The translations under genes and the position numbers were made by a program. From NCBI GenBank assembly GCA_017548445.1, contig JAFYZZ010000083.1, forward strand, positions 52,825 to 116,824: 64,000 nt of DNA, in the 5' to 3' direction. Below, in pieces: positions 39,082 to 46,787 of the stretch. The notes under the pieces are model-generated. The model ran no database searches and had not been told where the DNA came from. It saw only the letters and a list, made by a program, of their open reading frames with translations. Source of the stretch: Bacteroidales bacterium. Its GTDB lineage: Bacteria > Bacteroidota > Bacteroidia > Bacteroidales > UBA932. Positions within the stretch are counted from its first letter, which is position 1. Each line of letters opens with the position of its first letter.

Positions 39082-40308
39082 ATGAGAAAGATCCGATACG
39101 TTCTGTTGACGGCCCTGCTGCTGCTTCCCGCGCTCCTTTCCGCGCAGGAGGTGCTGCAGCGGGACTCCGTCAAGGTGTACTTCCACCAGGGCAGGTCCCA
39201 GTTCGATCCGCTGTTCCAGGAAAATGTCTGGCGCCTGTCGGAACTGTCCAACCGGGTGAAGCAGCTTCAGCGCGATTCCCTCTGCCGCATCGAGCGGGTG
39301 GAGGTCATCGGCAGCGCGTCGCCCGAAGGCTCCGACGAGGTGAACAGGCGACTGACGCGCGACCGGGCATACAGCATCCTCGACTACCTGCGCCCGCACC
39401 TGCAGTTCGACGAGAAGAACTTCGAGGTGGTCTTCAACCAGCTGGACTGGGACTACCTGGGTTCGCTCGTAGAGGCTGACGCCGGCGTGCCCTCCCGTGG
39501 CGAGGTGCTCCGCCTGATCGGGGAGCGCGACCTGGCCGGCCTGAAGAAGGACCAGGCTGCGTGGAACTATATGCTGAAGAACCTCTTCCCCGAAATGCGC
39601 GCCACCATCGTGGCGTTCGAGTATTTGGCGCTGGAGTCGGAACTCAGGAAGCTGGAGCCCCCCGTCGTGGTGGTGGAGGAACCCGAGCCCGCCCCTCAGG
39701 TCGATACCGTACGGCCGGTGCGCAACTACACCCCGCCGCCCCTGCCCGATGACGACGACTTCCCGCTGGACCTTTCCGACGGGGAACCTGGCCCGAGCAT
39801 CTACCTCAAGACCAATCTGTTGCTCTGGCCCCTGCTGGACGCCAACCTGGGCGTGGAGTTCGAGATCGGCGAGCATATGTCCTTCAGCCTCCCGGTCATC
39901 TACAGCGCGCTCAACTGGTTCACCGAGAACACCAAGTTCCGCAGCCTGGGCACGCAGCCCGAACTGCGCTTCTGGCTGTTCGACGACTTCCACGGTCCGT
40001 TCCTGGCCCTGCACGGCACGCTGGGCTACTACAACGTGGCGCTTCCCTCGTGGCAATACCGCATCCAGGACCGCGACGGCCGCACGCCGGCCTACGGCGG
40101 CGGTCTCAACGCCGGATGGAAATTCCGGCTGGACCGCAACCGAGCCGACCGCTGGGGCCTCGAGATCAGCCTCGGCTACGGCTATCTGCATCTTGACTTC
40201 GACCGTTTCGAGAACTACGACAACGGTCCTTACGCGAGCTCGGGCATCGAGGATTACCTCGGCCCCGACCACGCTTCCGTGGCATTGACTTACCGATTTG
40301 GACGATGA
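39082..40308 (+). CDS. DUF3575-type protein: OmpA-like domain plus outer-membrane barrel (fimbrial locus type)
   Basis: A 408-residue protein with a signal peptide (TALLLLPALLSAQ). Residues about 28-130 resemble an OmpA/peptidoglycan-binding fold (IERVEVIGSASPEGSDEVNR, LTRDRAYSILDYL). A Pro/Glu spacer (PPVVVVEEPEPAP) leads to a C-terminal beta barrel (SIYLKTNLLLWPLLDANLGV to ALTYRFGR) like DUF3575. Such proteins are encoded beside FimA/Mfa1-type fimbrillins in Bacteroidales. It may anchor or assemble the two fimbrillin-like lipoproteins that follow. The stop overlaps the next start by 4 bases. Confidence 0.75.
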   Translation: MRKIRYVLLTALLLLPALLSAQEVLQRDSVKVYFHQGRSQFDPLFQENVWRLSELSNRVKQLQRDSLCRIERVEVIGSASPEGSDEVNRRLTRDRAYSILDYLRPHLQFDEKNFEVVFNQLDWDYLGSLVEADAGVPSRGEVLRLIGERDLAGLKKDQAAWNYMLKNLFPEMRATIVAFEYLALESELRKLEPPVVVVEEPEPAPQVDTVRPVRNYTPPPLPDDDDFPLDLSDGEPGPSIYLKTNLLLWPLLDANLGVEFEIGEHMSFSLPVIYSALNWFTENTKFRSLGTQPELRFWLFDDFHGPFLALHGTLGYYNVALPSWQYRIQDRDGRTPAYGGGLNAGWKFRLDRNRADRWGLEISLGYGYLHLDFDRFENYDNGPYASSGIEDYLGPDHASVALTYRFGR

Positions 40309-41276
40309 TGACACGTGTACTGAAAATACTGCTCCTGTTGCTGGGCGGCCTGTTCCTGTCCGGGCTGTGCGGCTGCTCGCCGCACGAATTCCCGGACGAC
40401 TGGGGCAACGGCTGCCGTGTCAGGCTGGTCTTCGACGAGACCCTGCCGCAGTACCAGGTGCTCCATCCGGCCACGAAGGGGGAGGGCTATGCGGCGCGGA
40501 AGGTGCGCTACACGGCGAAGCTCTTCCGTTTCAAGGAGGCGTCCGCATACGGCCTGAACCCGGACTACAGCTTCTCCTTCACGCGGACGGAACTCGACGA
40601 CCTGGACACGACCATCGTGCTCCCGAGGATGGAAGGAAGGTTCAAACTGGCGGTCTGGGCGGATTTCGTGGACGAGGAGGATTCCCTGTCCTGGAAGCCC
40701 GACGACTTCGAACGCATCGTCCTGGCCAAGGACTACCGCCTGGGCGAGCGGGAGCGCGACGCCTTCTGCGGCACGCTCGACATCGACCCCGGCGAAGTCA
40801 AGAGAAATGACGAGCCCTTGACTATGACCCTCCGCCGCCCCGTAGCGCAGATCCGTTTCTACCTTTCGAATGCGGATGAATTCCTCGCCGAGCAGAACAC
40901 CGACCTGGGCGGCCTGTATGTCACTTTCCGCTATACGGCCCCCATTCCCGACACCTACGACCTCCTGCGGGGTCACAGTTCGGGTGCCCGCTCCGGCGTG
41001 CGCCTCTCGCTGTACCCGGAGATCGACCCGTTCTCCGGCGAACTCGTCTTCTTCTCGGACTTCATCCTGGCCGAAGAGGAGCCGACCAGCGTCAGCGTGT
41101 ACTTCGCCGTGCGTGACGACGACGGCGAGCCGTACTTCACCTTCCGCGGCGACGTCCCCATCCTGCGGGCCCACCGCACGGACGTCTGCTTCGGTCCGCA
41201 GGACGACGACGGCTCCGGCGGCGGCGTCGGTATCGACCCCGGTTTCGACGGCAGTTACAACATATCCATCGATTAG
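40305..41276 (+). CDS. FimB/Mfa2-like fimbrillin-family lipoprotein
   Basis: A 323-residue lipoprotein; the signal peptide contains two candidate lipid cysteines (LSGLCGC, Cys22/Cys24). The body fits the anchor/minor fimbrial subunit pattern: an N-terminal beta domain with LPQYQVLHPATKGE, the central RPVAQIRFYLSNADEF segment found in fimbrillin-like proteins, and a C-terminal domain ending in GFDGSYNISID. FimB/Mfa2 proteins hold type V pili to the outer membrane and set their length. The next gene encodes a longer fimbrillin-like protein with related sequence (RPFAQINVLLADEF), so this is its likely anchor. Confidence 0.75.
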   Translation: MMTRVLKILLLLLGGLFLSGLCGCSPHEFPDDWGNGCRVRLVFDETLPQYQVLHPATKGEGYAARKVRYTAKLFRFKEASAYGLNPDYSFSFTRTELDDLDTTIVLPRMEGRFKLAVWADFVDEEDSLSWKPDDFERIVLAKDYRLGERERDAFCGTLDIDPGEVKRNDEPLTMTLRRPVAQIRFYLSNADEFLAEQNTDLGGLYVTFRYTAPIPDTYDLLRGHSSGARSGVRLSLYPEIDPFSGELVFFSDFILAEEEPTSVSVYFAVRDDDGEPYFTFRGDVPILRAHRTDVCFGPQDDDGSGGGVGIDPGFDGSYNISID

Positions 41277-41324
41277 ATACGATTCAACATATAGTTTATT
41301 CATTTACTCACATTTTTCACATCT

Positions 41325-44105
41325 ATGAAAAAGATCCTTTATTCTTTGCTGACGCTCGCGGCCGCGCTGACCGTGGCGTCCTGCCAGAAGGAACCGGCCA
41401 ACCCGGATCCTATCTTTGGCGGCAAGACCGTCGAGACGACTTTCACCGTCGCGCTGGACGAGCTTCCGACCAAGACCTATGCCGACGGTGCCACCGCCGA
41501 CAAGCTCTTCGTGCTGGTGTATGGGGCCGACGGTCTGGTGGAGAGCCAGTCTCTGACCACCTCTACCGACGCCATCCAGATCACCGGCCTGAAGGCCTCC
41601 TACAAAGTCAAGTTCGTGAAGGGACAGACCTACGACATCGTGTTCTGGGCCCAGGCCGAGGATGCTCCTTTCTCCCTCGATGCGGACACCGGCAAGCTGA
41701 CCATTGAGACCACGGGCCCTGCCAACGACGAGACCCGCGACGCTTTCTGGTATGTCGAGAGGGGCTATGTCGCCAACGCGAACGATGCGGCGACGGTTAC
41801 GCTGAAGCGTCCCTTCGCCCAGATCAACGTCCTCTTGGCCGACGAGTTCGAGGAGGGGACCCTCTCCGAGATGACCGTTGCGGGCGCGCCCAACGTGCTC
41901 GACCTGCTTACCGGAGAGGCTTCCGGCGAGGAAGACTACAGTTTCACCGAAGCGGGACTGGAAGATGCCACGTTCAACAAGAAGTATGCTTCCGGAAAGA
42001 ATTACGCCTATGCCGGGATGAACTATGTGCTCGCCCCGAAGGATGAGACCCTTTCCACGGAGGTCACTTTCAAGGTTACCTGCATCAGCGAAGCGCTCGG
42101 CACCATCGAGATCGATAAGGCTGTCTCCGGCGTGCCTGTGAAGCGCAATTACCGCACGAACATCACCTACAGCCCCACGACGAGCAAGGACTACAATGTC
42201 ATCATCGCTCCGGGTATGGATGGCAGCCACGACGACATCAGCGCCGATGCCGAGGCGAATGCTTTCACGGTTCAGGTCGGCGGCAGCGAATTCGCCAACA
42301 ATGCGACCCTCACGATGGCTCCCAATGAGACTGTCAATGTGACGATTACGGACGCCAATGGCCATACGCCCGATAGCGCCGAGTCCACTGATGAGACTGT
42401 CGTGACGGTCGAGGAGGCCCAGGGTGGCTATGAAATGTCTGCCCTTAAGAAGGGTTCTGCGGACATCAATTTCCACATCGACGGTTACACCAAGCAGGAC
42501 GTGCAGGGTGCAGATTTCACCATCAAGGTGAATGTCCCCGGCGATCCCGTTCTTGAGAGCATTGCCGTCGATACTAAGAATGCCACGACGACCTTCGCCC
42601 TGAACGGCACCTTCACTTCCGAGGGCATCGTCGTCACGGCCACGTATGACGAGGGCGATCCCAAGGATGTGACTGCGTCCGCCACCGTTACCGCTCCGGA
42701 TATGTCCACTGCGGGCGAGAAGACGGTCACCGTCTCTTACACTGAGGGCGGCGTTACGAAGGAGGCGACATATACCATTACGGTTGAAGGCGAGACGCCG
42801 CCGGTGGCCGCCACCCTGACGGGCATCACGGTCGACGCTTCTGCTGCCACGACGACCTTCACCGTGGGCGACACCTTCACCTCCGAGGGCATCAAGGTTA
42901 CGGCAACTTATAGCGACGAGAGTACCAAGGATGTGACTGCGGCTGCCACCGTTACCGCTCCGGATATGACCACTGCGGGCGAGAATAAGGAGGTTACCGT
43001 CTCCTACACCGAAGGCGACATCACGAAGACCGCCACGTACACCATTATGGTGAATGAAGGCGAAACGCCGCCGTCTGGTGCTATAGTTGCTACTGTTGCT
43101 GAGTTCTTGGCCGCTGAAGAGTCAGAGACTCAAACCTATCAGTTGACGGGCGTGATTACGAACATTTCGAGTAATGTATATGGTAATCTGGACCTTAAAG
43201 ATGAAACAGGGACTGTTTATGTCTATGGCGTGTTCCCTGAACAATGCGAGTATGGAGCTACCAATCCTAAGAGTTTTGGTGATCTTGGTCTAAAGGTTGG
43301 AGATGAACTGACCCTTATTGGATATCGGGGCTCTCATAATAATAGTCCCCAGGCAGTTTATTCATATTATGTAAGCCATAAGACCGCAGCTACTATTTCG
43401 TTAGCTGCTACGGAAACCGAATTGCCTGTCGGAGGAACATTTAACTTAAATGTTCAAACTAATGGAGGACAGATTACGTATAAATCTAGTGATGAGGCCG
43501 TTGCAAGCGTAACTACTGGAGGTGTTATTACTGGTGTCGCAGTGGGCACGGCGACAATTACCGTTAGTGTAGCTGCTTCCGGAAATCTAATTGGTAATAC
43601 TGCGACTTGTACGGTTACAGTTAACCCTGCAGGTTCAACAGTTGTGTGGGTCAAAAAGAATCTTTCTGACCTTAAAGATGGGGATATCTTTGTCCTAACT
43701 AGTGTAAAAACAGGGGAGGAGTTTTATGCTATGACTAATAATAATGGCACTTCTTCTGCTCCTGGTGCAGTGGCCGTAACAGTTGCTTCTGATAAACTGT
43801 CCGATACTCCTGAAACTAAACTTCAGTGGATTGCTGGTGTGTCAAGTGATGGAATAGTTTTTTATACTAGTAGCGAAAAAACGGCATGGCTTTATTGTAC
43901 TAATGCCAATAATGGTTTGAGGGTAGGTACAAATGCTAATAAAGCTTTTGAAATCGATTCTGAGAGCGGGTATTTAAAACATGTTGCTGAAACTCGTTTC
44001 GTTGGTGTGTATAATAACTCCGACTGGAGAAGTTATGCGACTGTTAACAATAATATCAAAGACCAAACCTTTAATGTCTTTGTGAAAACGACCACCACTG
44101 ATTGA
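41325..44105 (+). CDS. Multidomain fimbrillin-like lipoprotein with Ig-like and OB modules; ends at an in-frame TGA before a nuclease
   Basis: A 926-residue lipoprotein (TVASC, Cys20). Residues about 30-300 are fimbrillin-like (RPFAQINVLLADEF; GVPVKRNYRTNITY). Then come a beta segment, two nearly identical bacterial Ig-like (Big_3-type) repeats at about 407-489 and 496-578, an OB-type module at about 587-686 related to that of the 30785 protein, a Big_2-type domain at about 690-768 and a C-terminal domain. From about base 43080 (codon 586) the DNA becomes AT-rich although the frame continues. The TGA at 44103 is followed in the same frame by a Ser/Thr/Gly linker, a FN3-like region and a nuclease, so the original gene may have been longer. 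Confidence 0.78.
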   Translation: MKKILYSLLTLAAALTVASCQKEPANPDPIFGGKTVETTFTVALDELPTKTYADGATADKLFVLVYGADGLVESQSLTTSTDAIQITGLKASYKVKFVKGQTYDIVFWAQAEDAPFSLDADTGKLTIETTGPANDETRDAFWYVERGYVANANDAATVTLKRPFAQINVLLADEFEEGTLSEMTVAGAPNVLDLLTGEASGEEDYSFTEAGLEDATFNKKYASGKNYAYAGMNYVLAPKDETLSTEVTFKVTCISEALGTIEIDKAVSGVPVKRNYRTNITYSPTTSKDYNVIIAPGMDGSHDDISADAEANAFTVQVGGSEFANNATLTMAPNETVNVTITDANGHTPDSAESTDETVVTVEEAQGGYEMSALKKGSADINFHIDGYTKQDVQGADFTIKVNVPGDPVLESIAVDTKNATTTFALNGTFTSEGIVVTATYDEGDPKDVTASATVTAPDMSTAGEKTVTVSYTEGGVTKEATYTITVEGETPPVAATLTGITVDASAATTTFTVGDTFTSEGIKVTATYSDESTKDVTAAATVTAPDMTTAGENKEVTVSYTEGDITKTATYTIMVNEGETPPSGAIVATVAEFLAAEESETQTYQLTGVITNISSNVYGNLDLKDETGTVYVYGVFPEQCEYGATNPKSFGDLGLKVGDELTLIGYRGSHNNSPQAVYSYYVSHKTAATISLAATETELPVGGTFNLNVQTNGGQITYKSSDEAVASVTTGGVITGVAVGTATITVSVAASGNLIGNTATCTVTVNPAGSTVVWVKKNLSDLKDGDIFVLTSVKTGEEFYAMTNNNGTSSAPGAVAVTVASDKLSDTPETKLQWIAGVSSDGIVFYTSSEKTAWLYCTNANNGLRVGTNANKAFEIDSESGYLKHVAETRFVGVYNNSDWRSYATVNNNIKDQTFNVFVKTTTTD
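42543..43058 (+). repeat. Tandem Ig-like (Big_3-type) coding repeat
   Basis: Two adjacent units of about 83 codons (42543-42791 and 42810-43058) sharing TFTSEGI, VTATY, KDVTA, ATVTAPDM, TAGE and VTVSYTEG, with long identical DNA stretches. A recent duplication within the gene is likely. Confidence 0.75.
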
Positions 44106-44156
44106 AGTCCCGGGACCGGAGGCACTGCGACGGTTACGACCGGCTCTGCTTCTTCG

Positions 44157-45251
44157 TTGACCATAAGCAGTGCAACCCTCTCCGGCTCCGTTTCCGGCAT
44201 AACGTCCGGTTGGACGGTCAGTGAATGCGGATTCAAGTGGGGTACTGCCTCCGGCTCTTTGACGAGCACCCTGAAGGCCTCCCTCTCCAACAACGGTTGG
44301 GGAGGGACCCTGACGGGGCTCAGTAAGGGTTCGACTTACTACTATTGCGCCTATGTCGTTCTGAAAAACGGCAACGACAGCAAGACGGTCAGTGGCTCAG
44401 TGGAGCAATTCTCCACGTTGTCGCAATCCGAGGCCATTGTGGTAGGAGACGTTTCCTGGCTTGAACTCCCGTCCTTGTCGGTATCCGGCAATCAGTTGAT
44501 CCGTACGCTCTACGGCAGTAATGGAGAAAGGAACTATAGCTATCTTTACGACAAGACCTATTATGCCTCGCTCTGGGAAGCATACCCGCTTAAATTAGCC
44601 CACACAAAGGGCAGCAAAAGCAGTAGCTGGTCATTCAATCCCGATGAGGACATCGATGAGGCATATCAGGTTGATGTCGTCAGCAATAGTTATGGTACCC
44701 AGTATGGCAACAAAGCATATAGCCGCGGCCATCAGGTGCCCAATGCTGACCGCAAGTCGGACAGTAAGATGAATTCGCAGACATATTATGTCACCAACCA
44801 GACGCCGCAGTTGCAGAATAAATTCAACGGCTCCATCTGGGGTAACCTCGAGACCGCTGTGCGCGGTTTGTTGGACAGTGACTCTGATATCGTCTATGTG
44901 GTCACGGGACCTGTCTATAAGACAAAAGGTGGCAGCGAGACAATCAACTACTTGACAGCGAAATCAGACGTTACTCCGTCAAAGGTGCCTATCCCGAACT
45001 ATTACTGGAAAGTCCTTCTGAAAGTCAAGACGGATTCCTCCGGCAATGTGACTTCGGCATCGGCTATCGGTTTCTGGTTCAAGCACAAGGATTATGGTGA
45101 TGACAGCGACTCGACTGACTATGCCGACTATGCTGTTTCCGTGGCCGAGATTGAACGCAAGACTGGATTCGATTTCTTCTCCAATCTCCCCGACTCGATT
45201 GAAAGCACAGCCGAGGCCAACACATCCTGGGATAAGTTCAAGAAGTTCTGA
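44157..45251 (+). CDS. NUC1-type DNA/RNA non-specific endonuclease, probable separated 3' part of the preceding gene
   Basis: A 364-residue frame that can only begin at TTG 44157; it has no signal peptide and no ATG until deep in the nuclease domain. It is in the same frame as the 926-residue gene upstream, and the 51 bases between them are open after the TGA. Residues 1-88 form an FN3-like domain (WTVSECGFKWGTASGS; STYYYCAYVVLKNG). The nuclease core has YSRGHQVPNADR at about 188-199 (canonical DRGH has Asp where this has Ser; Arg-Gly-His kept) and VTNQTPQLQNKFNGSIWGNL for the metal Asn. It likely depended on the upstream part for export. Confidence 0.7.
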   Translation: MTISSATLSGSVSGITSGWTVSECGFKWGTASGSLTSTLKASLSNNGWGGTLTGLSKGSTYYYCAYVVLKNGNDSKTVSGSVEQFSTLSQSEAIVVGDVSWLELPSLSVSGNQLIRTLYGSNGERNYSYLYDKTYYASLWEAYPLKLAHTKGSKSSSWSFNPDEDIDEAYQVDVVSNSYGTQYGNKAYSRGHQVPNADRKSDSKMNSQTYYVTNQTPQLQNKFNGSIWGNLETAVRGLLDSDSDIVYVVTGPVYKTKGGSETINYLTAKSDVTPSKVPIPNYYWKVLLKVKTDSSGNVTSASAIGFWFKHKDYGDDSDSTDYADYAVSVAEIERKTGFDFFSNLPDSIESTAEANTSWDKFKKF

Positions 45252-45294
45252 TAACAGTCTTCGGACACAATGACTTAAAGACCGGAAAAGCACC

Positions 45295-45328
45295 GAGGGT
45301 GACCATCAAGCGATGGCCACCCTCTTTG
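45295..45328 (+). terminator. Rho-independent terminator after the nuclease gene
   Basis: GAGGGTGACCATC (45295-45307) pairs with GATGGCCACCCTC (45312-45324) with a single A-C mismatch and a 4-base loop, followed by TTTGTTTG. It closes the nucleic-acid/fimbrial cluster 43 bases after the nuclease stop. Confidence 0.85.
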
Positions 45329-45442
45329 TTTGATCCAACCCTTCTCCCCGCGGCAGCCGGAGGGGTGCTTGTGCGTAAGCCTGCGCACGTTGGCCCCGCG
45401 CAGTCGGGGGCCGTGCGTGGGGTGCGGAGGGAACGGCTGCCG

Positions 45443-45463
45443 CACCCCTGCCGCCTCCGGCGA
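45443..45463. repeat. 21-bp direct repeat, left copy
   Basis: CACCCCTGCCGCCTCCGGCG plus A, identical to 46746-46766. The gene-free stretch 45329-45509 around it is GC-rich and full of short inverted repeats (for example GGCCCC with GGGGGCC near 45392-45412, and an imperfect inverted copy, GCCGGAGGGGTG, near 45358-45369). Confidence 0.8.
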
Positions 45464-45509
45464 TTACAAATCGCGCTCGAGGGTCTCGTCCTCGTGCAAC
45501 ACCATTGCT

Positions 45510-46577
45510 TTATTTAACCATCTCTCCCTGCTGGATCCGAAAAACTTCTTTCTGCCTTTCAATTTCTTGTCGGAGTTCTGCATCGGAAGGCAGAAAGGTG
45601 AGGTATTTGGCAGCAAATAGCTGAGGGTTCTCTCGAAGAACGGAATACCTCGCTATGTCTTTGCTTGTCTCCGTACACAAGATAAGTCCGATGGTCGGAT
45701 TGTCTCCCTCCGTCCTTTTAAGCTCGTCATACATCCGCACATACATATCCATCTGCCCAACATCTTGATGACTTATCTTGGTAGTCTTAAGATCGACAAG
45801 CAGAAACGCCTTCAAAAGGTAGTTGTAGAAAACAAGGTCAATGAAGAAATCACCAATATCTGTGGAAATGTGTTGTTGTCGGGCAACGAATGCATATCCT
45901 TTACCCAGTTCTAGAAGGAATCGCTGGATATGTGTCAGAATGGCACCCTCTAAACTTGATTCAGTAAAATCAATGTTGCTGGGCAGGCCCAGAAATTCGG
46001 CCACCACAGGGTTCTTGATAAACTCATATCTGTCTGCCTGAAGTGTCGCTGTTTTATCTTTCATCTCCTGTTTGACCTGTTCTTTATGTTGGGACTGCAG
46101 GAGGCGATAGTAATACTGAGATCCGATGTTCCGTTCAAGGGTGCGTACGCTCCAGGACTCGGCGGAGGCTTCGTTCAAATACCACTCCCGAGCATTTTCA
46201 TCAACTACGGAAAGTAGCGTCCGAAAATGAGACCAGGTCAGATTTCTCATACGTGTGTGCCAAATCTCATAATCCGGGAACAGAATATAGAATAGCCGGA
46301 AGTTGCGCAAATTCCTTTCTGTGAATCCTTTACCAAATTCTTCCGTTAAAGTTTTGGAAAGCGTTTGCAAGAGTTGTGTGCCATATTTCGCGCGTAATTC
46401 GCCACGCTGTTCCTCTTCAACGATTCGTTGGCCGATGCGCCAATAAGTTTCGACTATTGTGGAATTGACTGCAGCAGATGCGGATTGCCGACCAGATCGT
46501 ACGATGTTCAATACATCATCGATGAGTTGCTTCTCTGATAGAGATGTATCGGAAATCATAGTACGCATCGTTTTCAT
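45510..46577 (-). CDS. DUF1016/YhcG-family PDDEXK nuclease
   Basis: A 355-residue protein. The N-terminal DUF1016 helical region is clear (VETYWRIGQRIVEEEQRG; YGTQLLQTLSKTLTEEFGKG; FTERNLRNFRLFY). The C-terminal PD-(D/E)xK fold shows DIGDFFIDLVFYNYLLKAF and LLVDLKTTKISHQDVGQMDM with the Asp and D-x-K residues. YhcG proteins are found in mobile and defence-related islands, but their role is unsettled. Here it stands alone, moderately AT-rich, with no restriction or defence partner, between two copies of a 21-bp repeat. No promoter motif was found upstream. Confidence 0.88.
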   Translation of the reverse strand: MKTMRTMISDTSLSEKQLIDDVLNIVRSGRQSASAAVNSTIVETYWRIGQRIVEEEQRGELRAKYGTQLLQTLSKTLTEEFGKGFTERNLRNFRLFYILFPDYEIWHTRMRNLTWSHFRTLLSVVDENAREWYLNEASAESWSVRTLERNIGSQYYYRLLQSQHKEQVKQEMKDKTATLQADRYEFIKNPVVAEFLGLPSNIDFTESSLEGAILTHIQRFLLELGKGYAFVARQQHISTDIGDFFIDLVFYNYLLKAFLLVDLKTTKISHQDVGQMDMYVRMYDELKRTEGDNPTIGLILCTETSKDIARYSVLRENPQLFAAKYLTFLPSDAELRQEIERQKEVFRIQQGEMVK

Positions 46578-46632
46578 AGTTCAAATCAAATGATATCACC
46601 GCGAATATAGCAAAACACCCGACACGGAGCGA

Positions 46633-46682
46633 AAAGAATCATAAAAATGGGACGAACGCCCTTCAGTTTTTTATGATTCTTT
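46633..46682. repeat. Perfect 15-bp inverted repeat (hairpin)
   Basis: AAAGAATCATAAAAA (46633-46647) and TTTTTATGATTCTTT (46668-46682) are exact reverse complements around 20 bases that contain a small GGG/CCC stem. It lies between pdxA and the DUF1016 gene, both leftward, so it could end pdxA transcription, or it could be the trace of an inserted element. Confidence 0.7.
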
Positions 46683-46745
46683 ATAGTTTGGGGTGATTTT
46701 TATGGTAATAGAGGGCTCTCGCGGTAAACTTTTCCCAGGACGACA

Positions 46746-46766
46746 CACCCCTGCCGCCTCCGGCGA
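46746..46766. repeat. 21-bp direct repeat, right copy
   Basis: Same 21 bases and same orientation as 45443-45463. The two copies bracket the DUF1016 gene at 1.3 kb spacing. Flanking bases differ, so the repeat is not longer than 21 bp. Confidence 0.8.
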
Positions 46767-46787
46767 AAAGGCAACGGGAAACGCCGC

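Noticed and set aside
41325..44105. Diversity-generating retroelement target in the fimbrillin-like protein
   Set aside because: No reverse transcriptase, template repeat or Avd gene in the window, and the C-terminal variable-repeat pattern is absent.
45299..45620. Small + strand open frames (72 and 96 codons) after the nuclease terminator
   Set aside because: They run through the terminator stem and repeat DNA and show no protein-like features.
45510..46577. Complete defence island around the DUF1016 nuclease
   Set aside because: No restriction, modification, toxin-antitoxin or CRISPR genes flank it; neighbours are a terminator and pdxA.
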